Notes under the pieces: generated by a model
What the model was told of the DNA's origin: nothing
Seen by the model: the letters and a program-made list of their open reading frames with translations, nothing else
Database searches by the model: none
Made by a program: the position numbers and the translations under genes
Source: a virus
DNA: 64,000 nt
Strand: one strand, 5' to 3'
IMG/VR virus record: IMGVR_UViG_3300035698_026482
Span: 118,841-182,840 of that record
Shown: in pieces, positions 1 through 10,614 of the stretch
Layout of the letters: every line of letters begins with the position of its first letter
Position numbering within the stretch: the first letter of the stretch is position 1

Positions 1-2396
1 TTATTAAATAGCACAAATCCCGGACCAGGTGTATCTGTGAAATGCTTTGAAACAGTAAATTTCTGACTAATAATGCTCACGTCAGTTGTTACGCCGGGGG
101 CAAATGTTGTATTAACATACACAGTAGCGCTGGTATCAGACCCTGGATTACGTTGTCGAATGATATCTGCATATTTTGATTCAAACGGAAATGATCTGTA
201 CCATTTTGTATTTGTTTCAATATCGCCCGGACCATTAGCTGGGCCAAGATGAATATAATTCCAGTCGTTATTATTCTGATTCCAAACTTCACCGCCATCG
301 ATGACAGTGATTTTTCCTGCCGGCGGTAATAGCGTATCGTAATATCTTTCGTTTGACGTTATAAGGCGAACATTTCTAGAAAGTGAGCCTGTTGACGCTA
401 CGCCTATGGGCCGTGTTGTAACTGTGCTGGCGGCGACGCCTCGTGTATTAACAATCGTGCCATTTACAACGCCGAGTGTTCCCGTGATGATGTCATCAAC
501 ATAGCTTCCCGAAAATACAACTGGAGCTTCAACGTCAAACTGGTCAAGCCCAATGCTATCGAAACTCAGCGTCTCATGGACACTCAGTGACGTAAGGGGC
601 TGATTACCGCCATAATGAAATTCCTTTCGCGCCTTGATAAGCGATCCATACATCGTTAATTCAATGTTACCAGCGCCGATTGCAAAATCATGCGACCCAG
701 ACAATTGTCCTAGAATTAGGTCTGATGCGCTGTGTAATAATTGTACGCTGCCTGTTGCATGTTGATCGCGTACAGGCCTATACTTGCTCACGCTAAGTAT
801 AATTTTGTCGCCGGGCAAAAGCAAATAAGGTGATGCGCTGCTTTTTTCTATTGCAAAAATATCAAGCGATGGATCCGATGTACCTTCATATAGCGGATCA
901 GGCGATGAAGCATAAGAAGGCGCAACATATTCCTTTCCCATGTAACTTCGACCCGAAGGTCGAAGATCCATCGCTCTACCAAATGGATTGATACCATAAA
1001 CTAACGATGTATTAAATGTTGCCTGTTCATATGCGTTTGTCGGAACCTCTGTGTCGCCAGCAATTCCAGTATAACGATGTGATGAAATAACGCCGTTTGA
1101 GACAGCGGCATGAGCATGAAATTCTACTGTACCTGTGAATTGAGAATTTTCATCAGGCGTTATGACGACAGACGGAGTTCCAAATGACAGAAATCCTGCA
1201 GGTGTTGTATGGGCAGCGCCCGGGTCAGGTGCGTCTGTAGTTTGTACAATACCGACGTCCTCAAGATGTGTCATTGTATTCAGTGTAATAATATTATCGC
1301 CGCTTGGAATGATTACACCACTCAGAATTAGTTCCCGACGGTTATTCGCGTCTTGTCGTTGTAATGCAAAAGTAACAGCAGGGCCGCCTACATCTGCTAT
1401 TGCGCCCGTGATGTCTGTTGAGACACCAACTGATTCACCGTATGTATAAGCTAAAAATTGCGTTTGTGTGTAATCCTGAAACCATGTCGGGCCAGCCTGG
1501 ATCGGTAATTTAACATGCACCTTTTCCAACAAAAATGGATGCTGTATTTGGTTTAGCGTGACTTGTTGATTATTCGTCGCCGCTAGCCTTTCGTTCAACA
1601 GGGCCGAGTCAGGACCTATAGTTGAAAGCAACGTATTCATAACACCATTTTCAACATCAATAGCCGAAGTGTCGCCGAAATTTGTTCCCCCCAATTTATT
1701 GGTACCTGAAATAATGTTATTTCCGAACGGTCCAAATAAACGTGCATCAGTGCCGCCAAAGTTCACAATCGAGACATCACTATGCCACGATCCAAGGGCG
1801 CCAACATTAAGTGGTTTTCCAAGATCGCCAGGGTTAGTAACAGCATCACTATTACCAGCTCCCGCTAATTCAAATGTAGCATCAACTTCATTATAATATA
1901 TCATTGATGCTGTCGTTGACAACATCGTATACGCAGACGCAACTGGTAGTGTTAACCTTAACGTTGTTTTGGATGCCAGTCGGGATTCAAACCCGGGACC
2001 AACCAATAGAGGATCAGTTCCCGTTAAATAAAAATCAGTAAAACGACCCTGTTCAGGTAATTGTGACTCAACAAATGCGCCTAATGCTTGGACGACTGTT
2101 GATTGTGTAATTAGCGAATCACTAACGCCTGCAGTTACACTGCCTGATACGTTTATAAACTTCCCAGTTGGGTTCAGTGCTGAGTCATAATGTACCGAAT
2201 CGCTTGACAAACGCTGTGGAAATGCTACGTTGCTCGCGGTCGTATAGACAATTGTTCGTCTATCATCGAATGGATCATTTTGCACTCCATTACGCGTTCT
2301 ATCTCCCGTTCTTTTAATTGTGGGAAATGTGCCTGCCTTATTATCACGCATGCGCTGTAACAAACGTGGCGGAACGCCTCTAAATGGTGTGCTCAT
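1..2396 (-). CDS. Large virion structural protein, C-terminus cut by window edge
   Basis: An uninterrupted minus-strand frame begins at an ATG at 2396 (starting MSTPFRGVPPRLL) and runs open to base 1, giving about 798 codons without a stop. A GGGGA ribosome binding element lies 6-10 nt before the ATG, inside the end of the upstream gene. The protein is rich in Ser, Thr, Gly and Asn with many short beta-like stretches, typical of tail or baseplate decoration proteins. I recognise no named family. It is the last visible gene of the baseplate operon, so a peripheral tail or baseplate role is inferred from position. The 3' end lies outside the window. Confidence 0.8.
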   Translation of the reverse strand, partial: MSTPFRGVPPRLLQRMRDNKAGTFPTIKRTGDRTRNGVQNDPFDDRRTIVYTTASNVAFPQRLSSDSVHYDSALNPTGKFINVSGSVTAGVSDSLITQSTVVQALGAFVESQLPEQGRFTDFYLTGTDPLLVGPGFESRLASKTTLRLTLPVASAYTMLSTTASMIYYNEVDATFELAGAGNSDAVTNPGDLGKPLNVGALGSWHSDVSIVNFGGTDARLFGPFGNNIISGTNKLGGTNFGDTSAIDVENGVMNTLLSTIGPDSALLNERLAATNNQQVTLNQIQHPFLLEKVHVKLPIQAGPTWFQDYTQTQFLAYTYGESVGVSTDITGAIADVGGPAVTFALQRQDANNRRELILSGVIIPSGDNIITLNTMTHLEDVGIVQTTDAPDPGAAHTTPAGFLSFGTPSVVITPDENSQFTGTVEFHAHAAVSNGVISSHRYTGIAGDTEVPTNAYEQATFNTSLVYGINPFGRAMDLRPSGRSYMGKEYVAPSYASSPDPLYEGTSDPSLDIFAIEKSSASPYLLLPGDKIILSVSKYRPVRDQHATGSVQLLHSASDLILGQLSGSHDFAIGAGNIELTMYGSLIKARKEFHYGGNQPLTSLSVHETLSFDSIGLDQFDVEAPVVFSGSYVDDIITGTLGVVNGTIVNTRGVAASTVTTRPIGVASTGSLSRNVRLITSNERYYDTLLPPAGKITVIDGGEVWNQNNNDWNYIHLGPANGPGDIETNTKWYRSFPFESKYADIIRQRNPGSDTSATVYVNTTFAPGVTTDVSIISQKFTVSKHFTDTPGPGFVLFN

Positions 2397-2399
2397 AAA

Positions 2400-3275
2400 T
2401 TAGTCCCCGATAGCCTTATAGCGCGTCAGACCACCAAATGCAATTGAATTGGTGCCACATGGCGAATCATGATAAACGCTACCGGCGGTTGTTGATGTAT
2501 TTCTAGATAATGCTTCAGAGACGGTTGATCCCGACAACTGCATTAACGCTGTCATAAAATGTTCGCGCCCAGAACCTGACATAATTGTGCTCTTCGCAAG
2601 TGATGGTGTAACACCCCTAGTTTCGTCAAATGGTACTATCAACGTTTTTATTTCAGGACGTGGCACTGTTGCTTCAGGAAGATCTGATCCCGTTGTATTA
2701 ATAATAATCCTAGGAAACGATGCTGCCAAGGTACCCACGTCGATAAACGGGCTCAATACAGATGGAGCATCGAAAGTTTTTTCCTGCAATACATTGTCAC
2801 CCGCACGGTGACGATTGATATTACCTCCAGTAAATTGGCCACGAAATTGCTTTGTTACGATATCCCGACCTGGATATAACACATTATTTCTAATTTCAAA
2901 TGTTTCAATTGCTCCGTCAAACGACTCAATTAATCCATCATCGTCGCCAGCGCCTACGAATGCATCTGTAACAGAAATACCACCACTCGCGAAGTGATCA
3001 ATTACAGCTTCAATGTTAAATTGACTCTTATTATCAGCAAACGGATCACCATCGGAATACATTCCTGGCACACCAAATACTTGTCTTATAAGATGATGAT
3101 TAAGGTTGCCTGCCCAAATCTTGGGTTGTGTACCACAATAACGGTGCTTGTTGGACCTCAGGGAAACACCCTGACGTACACAATCAATCAGCGAAGTATC
3201 AATACCACCAGACGCGGGTACATCGTCGGTTCTATTATTCGATTTTTCAACGTATGGTGGATGTACGGCAGCCAT
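2400..3275 (-). CDS. Hypothetical tail/baseplate-associated protein
   Basis: This 291-residue protein starts with ATG and overlaps the stop of the 1142-residue tail protein upstream by 1 nt, so the two are probably translationally coupled. No catalytic motif, signal peptide or membrane segment is visible. Composition is that of a soluble structural protein. Placement between two virion genes suggests a baseplate or tail component. I do not recognise the family. Confidence 0.7.
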   Translation of the reverse strand: MAAVHPPYVEKSNNRTDDVPASGGIDTSLIDCVRQGVSLRSNKHRYCGTQPKIWAGNLNHHLIRQVFGVPGMYSDGDPFADNKSQFNIEAVIDHFASGGISVTDAFVGAGDDDGLIESFDGAIETFEIRNNVLYPGRDIVTKQFRGQFTGGNINRHRAGDNVLQEKTFDAPSVLSPFIDVGTLAASFPRIIINTTGSDLPEATVPRPEIKTLIVPFDETRGVTPSLAKSTIMSGSGREHFMTALMQLSGSTVSEALSRNTSTTAGSVYHDSPCGTNSIAFGGLTRYKAIGD

Positions 3276-6200
3276 TAATACCTTTTTATCTGTCCTGTGA
3301 TTAATCGAAGAAGTAAGGTGCCCTTGAGACCATGTCGATTGTTAATTCCAATATACACGTCTTCGTACTGATATTGGAATTTGGGGCGCTCAAGCATATG
3401 TGATTCTACCACGAAACTCGTTCCAAGGAAACGTGTTTTCCTTGGAATTAACTGCTCAATAAACATTCCAACAGATGCATCAAACCACTTAAAGAACTCA
3501 AAGAACGCCTTAAGATTAACTTTATCAGTTAGGCGATTGAAATAGATATCACGTAGCTCTTGCAGACTTGGATAATCTTCTGCAAAAATCAGTTCAGGAT
3601 CACCAATTGCATTATCTAGAGAATCAAGTGTTGCAAAAATATTGATCATATCCTCATTTAACGAATCAACAATCGAAATATCAATCGCAAATCGTGGATC
3701 ATCTTCAGGAATTTCGCTAGGAGGTGATTCAAAAATGGGCGAAACCTGACCTCCATAACGTTGAACATTTTCAAAACTTTGAAAGCTCCTAATTCTTACT
3801 TTATTATTTGTAACAGCTTCGTCAAACTTTGGTGAAATAATGCTGTAGCGAAACGTTTCAGGTAGAATGATGGCTGTTGATGCTTGAAAGCCGGAACCTG
3901 TCAGATGCAACCCATTTTGCGAGAAATCAAAAATCGAAAGCTCGCCGGCGCCGTTAGATTGCGTAACTATTTGATCAGTTGATGCATCAATTCGTATGCG
4001 TTCAAATGATCCAGATTCAGTTGTTATGAAATTGAAGTTTTTTAGTGGATTCTCGACGCCAAGCGAACGATAATTCTGTGCATGTTCTCTAGTTTCATTA
4101 AGTGTTAAGCCCTTCGACCAAAAACGTAAATGCCCTAAACGACCGTTAAACGCAACAACTGTTTCATCTGTTCCAGTAAGAAATTCAGAAGAAGTATCAA
4201 AAGTTTGCAATCCGTATCCAAGCGTGGGACCTTGTGCATTATACGTTGCTGTTATATGTTGCAGCGTATTCATATCTTGGTTACTTGACGCATTCTCAAG
4301 AAACAATGATGATGTCACATGTTCTTCGTAGATTGTACCATTTGATTGACGAATTGCCCTAATAAAATACGATGATGAAAAATTCGATTCAAGTTCTGCA
4401 GCTGGTTCATCGTTTCTATTTCTGCCAAAAGATACATGCCATTGTTCGCCATCGTATACGTTGACGCCAGTTAATTGTAATTGTAGCTTGTTTGCATCAT
4501 TACCGAAACCCGGCTTACCGTATAGCGTTAACGACGCAGAATTAGGCATCGATGATGAAAGGGCAAGAAGGTTGAACGTCAGTCCATATGCCGTCAATGC
4601 CGATCCAGTGACGGTCATGCGCGCTAGGCTTTGTGTCGTTGCATTAGCGCTAGTAATGGGAAATCTATAAATCCCCTCAACAGTCCAGGAACCTGATGTG
4701 AAGCAACCATCATCAGGTGATGATGAAACGAGCGGCCAGCCTGGCTCGACTCTTGTACCTGATAACGGTGGAGAAACTAGCGAGAAGGTATCTTCTGATC
4801 CCGAAGTTTCTAATAACGTTGATACGTTTGTTTTATTTTCACGAGAGGCTCCTAACTTACCTACCTTTGGGCCCCCGAATTCTCTAATTCTAAAATTCTG
4901 ATCAGGCTCAATGCCAAGCGTTCTAATAAACGACTTAACGCTATGAATTGTACCTTTCGACCGAACAATTTCAGTTAAATTCGCCAAAATTCGACGCCAA
5001 ATTTCGTTTTGTACTTGCTGTAAAGAAAGTTCGCCGACACTGGCGGTGCGATCTAGATTATCTGCATTGATAAATTGTTCAAATGTAGCATTTGAAAACA
5101 TACCTGGAAGCTCAAATCCATAGTATGACGCAACAAACGGTAGCAATTGATCTGGCGCAACGTCGAAGTCTTCGTAATCGACAAAGATTGATTTACCGAA
5201 GGCGTCAAGAAATAATTTGACCTCATCGAAGTGTTTTGCAATTGTGTACAAGAACGCAGATAGTAGTTGTGCAGTACCGAGCTCACCCTCGCCAGGGATA
5301 CCATCACCGCCGTATTCATCGCCGATGTTCCCGTCTTCGGTTTCTAGTGCCTCATATGCCTGGCCTTCCAGGAAGTAATGTTTTGGAACTAGCTTCGTGA
5401 TTAAATTTGGATTTTCATCATCGTATGTGCTAGCAGTTAAAAGCAGTGATGAGTTTAGATCGGCGACAGCACCATATGACGGGAAAAGAACCGGGCTATT
5501 TGACAGCCTCTCATGAGTCATAGGATTGACCAGGGAGCCTGTCTCGCGTAGGGCTATGGAATATCCACCCTCATTAATATAAGAGTGGAGGGACTGTCCT
5601 GAGCTGTCTAGGACGATCCTATTGGTGCTATCACCTGACGTCGAAGCGAGGGACCCAGAAGGTTCGTTGAATTTGTAATATAGGCGTAAATTGTCTTGCG
5701 CGAAAATCGATTTTTTAGCATACGCAACCTGATCAGTCAATGTTCTAATATCATGGAAAATTCTTAGTTCATCTAACGATCCAGACAATGTCGCGGCAGG
5801 TACAAAGCTTCCCGTTGTTGTATCGGTGATTGAACCAGAGCCAATATACATCGATGATAGGGTGAAATCTATGGTCCCCATGTTTATGCTAGTCGAGCTT
5901 GTTGCGATCAATTGCTCATTGGCATAAAGATATAACTTGTTTTCTCCGGGTTCGCGATCATATGCAGCGACGAGGTGTGTGAACGCGCCCTTATCAATAG
6001 CACCTGTTACTGATATTAGCGCTGACGCGCTAGCAAATGCTAGCATTACATTCGCCTTATTCGTTGATCCAGTCGCAACCAGTCCTAGTGTGAACCCGTT
6101 GTTCGAACCTGACAACTTTTGTAAGATGACTTGGTTGTCATTTATCCCTGTTGGCACATGCAATTGCATTTCAAATGCCATCGAACCAAGCCCTGGATCT

Positions 6201-6703
6201 AATGCAGAACGTCCCGTCTGCGTTTTAGATAATGCTGGAAATGTAACGCCTGCGTGATCTATTACTTCAATATATGATCCGCACGACGCTCCCGTCGAAC
6301 CGGAAAAATTTAGATAACCAATATTCTTTGGGAACTCATCATAAACCCATTTTTCAAATCCTGTCAGTCCATCGAAAAAAGCTTCCAGTTCTTTTCTTGA
6401 TCCGTCAAATGGAAATTTGTTGATAATAGCCTCAAACGCCACATTGACAGCAACTTCAGCGGAGTTAAAGAAAACATGATTTTGAAACTGTGACCAATCA
6501 ACGCGTAATTGCTGTGTTGATTTCATACCCGTGCCGGGTGGGTCATATCTAAACGACGTAGAGCTAAGCAGATTGGTGTCTTCAAAATCACTTAAACTAT
6601 ACTTTTGTATTGAGGCACCCTTTTCTAATGCCGCCCTAGTAAAGGCAGGTACAAAAACACCTGGTCTATCAAACTTAAGTACGTTGTCGCTATTGTCGCC
6701 CAT
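3275..6703 (-). CDS. Multidomain baseplate protein with LamG-like domains and a tail protein I-like segment
   Basis: This is a 1142-residue protein. Roughly residues 170-350 form a concanavalin/LamG-like jelly roll (GSLDELRIFHDIRTLT and LRLYYKFNEPSG are typical of the C-terminal strands). A second similar domain lies near residues 660-880, with the GRLGHLRFWSKGL signature. Between them, around residues 470-610, the segment with IWRRILANLTEIVRSKGT and a following FIRTLGI resembles P2 gpI (tail protein I), which links the baseplate wedge to fibres. LamG domains usually bind glycans, so this may combine a baseplate joint with host-surface recognition. The fusion is unusual in length: gpI-type proteins are normally about 180-250 residues. 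The gene overlaps its downstream neighbour by 1 nt. Confidence 0.7.
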   Translation of the reverse strand: MGDNSDNVLKFDRPGVFVPAFTRAALEKGASIQKYSLSDFEDTNLLSSTSFRYDPPGTGMKSTQQLRVDWSQFQNHVFFNSAEVAVNVAFEAIINKFPFDGSRKELEAFFDGLTGFEKWVYDEFPKNIGYLNFSGSTGASCGSYIEVIDHAGVTFPALSKTQTGRSALDPGLGSMAFEMQLHVPTGINDNQVILQKLSGSNNGFTLGLVATGSTNKANVMLAFASASALISVTGAIDKGAFTHLVAAYDREPGENKLYLYANEQLIATSSTSINMGTIDFTLSSMYIGSGSITDTTTGSFVPAATLSGSLDELRIFHDIRTLTDQVAYAKKSIFAQDNLRLYYKFNEPSGSLASTSGDSTNRIVLDSSGQSLHSYINEGGYSIALRETGSLVNPMTHERLSNSPVLFPSYGAVADLNSSLLLTASTYDDENPNLITKLVPKHYFLEGQAYEALETEDGNIGDEYGGDGIPGEGELGTAQLLSAFLYTIAKHFDEVKLFLDAFGKSIFVDYEDFDVAPDQLLPFVASYYGFELPGMFSNATFEQFINADNLDRTASVGELSLQQVQNEIWRRILANLTEIVRSKGTIHSVKSFIRTLGIEPDQNFRIREFGGPKVGKLGASRENKTNVSTLLETSGSEDTFSLVSPPLSGTRVEPGWPLVSSSPDDGCFTSGSWTVEGIYRFPITSANATTQSLARMTVTGSALTAYGLTFNLLALSSSMPNSASLTLYGKPGFGNDANKLQLQLTGVNVYDGEQWHVSFGRNRNDEPAAELESNFSSSYFIRAIRQSNGTIYEEHVTSSLFLENASSNQDMNTLQHITATYNAQGPTLGYGLQTFDTSSEFLTGTDETVVAFNGRLGHLRFWSKGLTLNETREHAQNYRSLGVENPLKNFNFITTESGSFERIRIDASTDQIVTQSNGAGELSIFDFSQNGLHLTGSGFQASTAIILPETFRYSIISPKFDEAVTNNKVRIRSFQSFENVQRYGGQVSPIFESPPSEIPEDDPRFAIDISIVDSLNEDMINIFATLDSLDNAIGDPELIFAEDYPSLQELRDIYFNRLTDKVNLKAFFEFFKWFDASVGMFIEQLIPRKTRFLGTSFVVESHMLERPKFQYQYEDVYIGINNRHGLKGTLLLRLITGQIKRY

Positions 6704-6712
6704 TAAATTCCG

Positions 6713-8257
6713 TTATGGCATCACTCTAAATGATGGAAGGTTTTGATCAATCACAATATCTTCACCGTGTTCGCGGATTAAAAATTCAAAGCCGTACACT
6801 CGGCCGATCGATAGATCACTTGGGAAGAAATCAAAGAACATACCTCTTGAATCAGTTGAAAGGCGTGTCGAATTTGTTGTTGTGTCCCAAGGGATAACTA
6901 CCTCGCCAGAATAAACATCAATAACGCGCCAATACATTTGCTCGACCATTGTACCCGTCCGTCTAACTGGCAGCTTGGAGAAAAATAGTCCATCCTCAAT
7001 GCTAGAATCAAAAACTGTTACTCTGATGCGTGGCTGCTCTGCGGAAGTATATGAAACCTGCATGTTACCTACGCCTACTGAATAGCTTCGTGCCCCCGCA
7101 ATGTATGAATTGGCGTTCGACGTTAGTACACTTAAGCTTCCTGTTTTAAACGCGATGGTGCCGTCATTTGACCCCCAGACAGTTGTAAATGATGCGGATT
7201 GCGCTGCTTGAACCTCACGAATTAATGCTGAATCATATGATGATAGCGCAAAATTGGCAACGTAGACTCCTGTTACAAAATTCCCGCCGTAGCTAAACTG
7301 ATCAACACTGTATGATGAAGTAAAGGATGAGGAAGCAGGCGGGGCTATTGCGCCACTTATAAGCTTTAGCGTCATTGCCGATGTACCAATAAGGGGTGAT
7401 GCGGCGGCGCCTGATACAAAATTCGCAGGTTGCCCACGAACTGAATTGAAGATGAACAGCGATCCTGATGTATCAAACACGAAATTCGAATGATTGTCGT
7501 GGTATGACTCGTCGTAACGTACGATCAATTTTGGCGCAAGGCGAGGATTCGACACGTGTCGAGAGGCAAACCTCTTGACAAAAAGCGAACTAGATGTGTT
7601 TTCAACAGTATTTGTGAAAGAAATGCGATACCCCTCATCAGGAATAATTCCTGCAAGTGTCGCAGATACAATGTTGGTTACGTCAACTTCTAGATCCTCT
7701 TCGCCTGTCGCAAAATTCTGCGTCTTAAGCAAACTAACGACGCCTCCGCCATCAAGAAGATTGCCTGTATCGATAATATCAATATTGCTGGCGCCTAAAG
7801 TGCCAGATGCATTGGCGCCAGGCAGATTCCAGACAATTTGTCCATTAGAGACTGAAGAGGTTATCCAGTTACATGCATCTAGATCGGAATATATTCCCAC
7901 ATCACGACCTACGCCTTCGTCAAAGCTCATCGACAGTGGGTATATCGCTGTCGTAAAATTCGATGGAACAGGTTGACCGCCGACTAAATCACGAAGGCGA
8001 ATATGTGCCGTGAATGATGGATCGCTTATATCAAGAATTGAGCCTGTTAATGCCCTAAGCTGATTTAAATCAAAGTGAACTAAAATTCTTGAGTATTCAA
8101 ATGGTTGGGTTTCACTAGAAATTTTGCTTTCATCCCACAGTTTAAATAAGTCAAGCGTAGCAGCATAACCTGTATTCGCATCTGTCGCACGATAGGAATT
8201 GTTGATAATCCTATTTGTCACATATGCATCTTTTGTGCATTTTAATAAACGATACAT
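6713..8257 (-). CDS. Putative tail/baseplate structural protein
   Basis: This 514-residue protein starts with ATG, and its first base is shared with the stop of the gp6/J-like gene upstream. The N-terminal half (CTKDAYVTNRIINNSYRATDANTG onwards, then EYSRILVHFDL) resembles the DNRLRE-type beta-rich modules found in secreted and phage structural proteins. The C-terminal half is beta-rich without recognised motifs. Position between the baseplate wedge gene and the LamG protein supports a virion role. The DNRLRE comparison is from memory and tentative. Confidence 0.6.
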   Translation of the reverse strand: MYRLLKCTKDAYVTNRIINNSYRATDANTGYAATLDLFKLWDESKISSETQPFEYSRILVHFDLNQLRALTGSILDISDPSFTAHIRLRDLVGGQPVPSNFTTAIYPLSMSFDEGVGRDVGIYSDLDACNWITSSVSNGQIVWNLPGANASGTLGASNIDIIDTGNLLDGGGVVSLLKTQNFATGEEDLEVDVTNIVSATLAGIIPDEGYRISFTNTVENTSSSLFVKRFASRHVSNPRLAPKLIVRYDESYHDNHSNFVFDTSGSLFIFNSVRGQPANFVSGAAASPLIGTSAMTLKLISGAIAPPASSSFTSSYSVDQFSYGGNFVTGVYVANFALSSYDSALIREVQAAQSASFTTVWGSNDGTIAFKTGSLSVLTSNANSYIAGARSYSVGVGNMQVSYTSAEQPRIRVTVFDSSIEDGLFFSKLPVRRTGTMVEQMYWRVIDVYSGEVVIPWDTTTNSTRLSTDSRGMFFDFFPSDLSIGRVYGFEFLIREHGEDIVIDQNLPSFRVMP

Positions 8258-10101
8258 TAGACTGCACTTCCGATTATGTCGATGTTTGGAAAGCGTACTT
8301 CAAAAATTCCGCCAGGGGCAGGAAAAATATGGTCTTTCAGTGTATTACTTTGGACGTCATACTGAACACCGCTATAAACATTTCCGTTTACTGTACCGGT
8401 TAGATTTCTAATCTTTAGTCCAGTTACAGAAATTACACCCGCATTATTGTAAACAAGGTTGCGAACGTCTGATAGCGAAATTGGCTGATCAATTTGTCTT
8501 TCACGAATATCCAAAAATTTTCTTATGCGTTGATTTATCGTTTGAATGACAAGCGGCCTATTTGCCGTCGGTGAAACGGCGACTTGATATTCTACACGAA
8601 TATTGATAACAGGTGAATCAAGCACATCGACAGCATCAGAGATCATACGAAATGGATTTAAGTACTGTCGTAGATTTAACTTGAGACTGTCTGGTGCATG
8701 CGTCAAGCGACCCTGCGCATCCCGGCTAATAACATGTAGCTGTGTTGCAAGTGGGTTGTTTGGGTTTGATCTTACGCCGGCTCTAAATACACGACCGAAA
8801 CTAGATGGCAGGGTGTATACACGTGCTAATAAGTCAGGTGCTGTAACGATTCTTGATTGTGCGTTTCTAAACGCGGGTATTCTTGACCGAAGCTCATTGA
8901 TGGTTGGGGCAGAGTCACCACCAAGTGCGCCCTTGTTGTTAGTAGTACCGATTGATGATCTTACACGGGCTGCCTCCGCGGCAGTTGGTCCACTTGGGAA
9001 CCGCATCCTGAGATCTGTGGGGGTTCTTAACGTGCCGGCAGGTGCATTATGTGAAAGTCCGCCACCGTATCTATAATATATTGATAATGTCGTGTTGACA
9101 GGCGCCACACCTAGCGTTTGCGTTCGTAGTAGGCTTGATGGATCAAGCGAAAACCTAGGAAACGTACGTTTACCAAATAAGGGTAACGCTAACTCACTTG
9201 GATCGGGAATATTATCGGTGTCGTACGAATTCGCTTCGCCTGCGCCGAATCGCAATGACGTTATTCGACCGTCTAATGTTGTCTCTGTTGTAAAGCGAAA
9301 TGGCGCAGCTATCAACTCAAGATTATCTGGTACTTCGTCTCGGTCTGAGGCCAAATTGGTGACCCGTCGAAATACTGTGTCCTGTGTTAATGATGTGACT
9401 TCATAATAACTGTTGCCTTCAGCGTCTTTGCACGAAATAATCCCAGTCACGTTTTCATTGCCTAGAGTAATCGTCCTAAACGCCTTAAACGTTGACGGTA
9501 TTGTGACTGTCTCGGTAGCTCTAAATCCTGATACGGCTGGTCCCTCAAGCGATATAATAAAGCGTGTAGGAATACCGTCAGCGGATGCAGATGAGACAAC
9601 GATTTTTGCGTTTAATTCACCGATCGCATTGCGCTTAGTGAAATCAACGTCTTCAGTTAATTCAAAACGTACACCATTGTTGGCTTCAATAATCGTGCCG
9701 GCCAAAACTATAGGCAACTGCGCAGCTTTTGGTTCATATATCGACCCATTTCGCTGTGCATCCACTTCAAATGCGAATAAAATGTCAACAGCTGCCGGTG
9801 AGGCGCCTGTAATTTCGACGCCAGCAGCTTTAAGATGGCGCTCAATATTCGCTGTTTCAACTGCAGAGTCTGCATCAAGTTCACCGAATTGGTGATCGAG
9901 ATAATACGACATGTTATCGCCGACATATGATGCAATCTCGATGAACATGCCGCCCAGACCAGTTTCTGACAAGTCATTGATACGCTCTGGCGAGAAAAAT
10001 GTGTGAGCATACTGCGTTAACGCAATTCTAAACCCCTCAAAATCCTTCACTAAAAAGCGACGAGGCCTGTTATAGCGTATTTGGTTTTTTGTATCTGCCA
10101 T
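8257..10101 (-). CDS. Baseplate wedge protein, T4 gp6 / P2 gpJ-like
   Basis: This 614-residue protein has the N-terminal pattern of gp6/J wedge proteins: an early segment GGMFIEIASYVGDNMSYYLD, then ERHLKAAGVEITGASPA. Later come AFRNAQSRIVTAPDLLARVY and a C-terminal domain ending in LNPFRMISDAVDVLDSPV and VNGNVYSGVQYDV. Gp6 forms the inner ring of the T4 baseplate with gp7 and gp53. The neighbour upstream is the gp25-like gene, the same order as in many T4-like phages. The start ATG lies one base after the gp25-like stop. Confidence 0.85.
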   Translation of the reverse strand: MADTKNQIRYNRPRRFLVKDFEGFRIALTQYAHTFFSPERINDLSETGLGGMFIEIASYVGDNMSYYLDHQFGELDADSAVETANIERHLKAAGVEITGASPAAVDILFAFEVDAQRNGSIYEPKAAQLPIVLAGTIIEANNGVRFELTEDVDFTKRNAIGELNAKIVVSSASADGIPTRFIISLEGPAVSGFRATETVTIPSTFKAFRTITLGNENVTGIISCKDAEGNSYYEVTSLTQDTVFRRVTNLASDRDEVPDNLELIAAPFRFTTETTLDGRITSLRFGAGEANSYDTDNIPDPSELALPLFGKRTFPRFSLDPSSLLRTQTLGVAPVNTTLSIYYRYGGGLSHNAPAGTLRTPTDLRMRFPSGPTAAEAARVRSSIGTTNNKGALGGDSAPTINELRSRIPAFRNAQSRIVTAPDLLARVYTLPSSFGRVFRAGVRSNPNNPLATQLHVISRDAQGRLTHAPDSLKLNLRQYLNPFRMISDAVDVLDSPVINIRVEYQVAVSPTANRPLVIQTINQRIRKFLDIRERQIDQPISLSDVRNLVYNNAGVISVTGLKIRNLTGTVNGNVYSGVQYDVQSNTLKDHIFPAPGGIFEVRFPNIDIIGSAV

Positions 10102-10578
10102 TTAGCCTCCTAAGAAGAAATTCAATTCCAGAGATTGACCAATAATATTTCGTGATGGAACATTATATTTGATCAAAATGTTGACGCGACCTACGCTGTC
10201 TTCATCATGTTGAATAATTTTAGATTCGAAACTGTCCAAGATGATAAAAGGCATATACTTGTCGGTAGTTCTTTTTACACGAAGCATCGCCTCAGAATCA
10301 AAATCGTCAGGCGAGGCACGCTCAAGCGCCAGACGTTGTAGATCGGCGCCAATATCAACCTGTATTACACGGTCACCCCTATTTGTCAGCAAAAGATTTC
10401 TAAAATTATCTTTGATCTGGTCGGTGATATTTTTATGCATTTTAAAAATGCCGTCAGCGTCGTTCCCTGCGCGTAGCGGAGTCATAATACCAATTGGTAC
10501 AACAACAGCATCATTTTTGATCCGTTGATTATGCGTTTCGGTTTTTTCGCCGACACTTTTGAATGAAATAGAAGCCAT
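10102..10578 (-). CDS. Baseplate wedge protein, gp25/GPW family
   Basis: This 158-residue protein belongs to the gp25-like (W) family that docks the sheath on the baseplate. Diagnostic is the central stretch DNFRNLLLTNRGDRVIQVD followed by an EAMLRVKR helix and a beta-strand end LELNFFLGG. Length agrees with the family (about 130-160). Its start codon lies 6 nt after TAGCGT, a weak match to the leaderless-promoter pattern seen elsewhere here. A small 5 bp hairpin (CTTGC/GCAAG) lies in the 36 nt gap upstream. Confidence 0.88.
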   Translation of the reverse strand: MASISFKSVGEKTETHNQRIKNDAVVVPIGIMTPLRAGNDADGIFKMHKNITDQIKDNFRNLLLTNRGDRVIQVDIGADLQRLALERASPDDFDSEAMLRVKRTTDKYMPFIILDSFESKIIQHDEDSVGRVNILIKYNVPSRNIIGQSLELNFFLGG

Positions 10579-10614
10579 TGGACAACGCTAAATATCTTGC
10601 CTTTGCAAGCCTGA

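Noticed and set aside
8603-9895. Plus-strand frames of 100-160 codons opposite the gp6-like gene
   Set aside because: They are antisense shadows of a recognised wedge protein and show no family signal.
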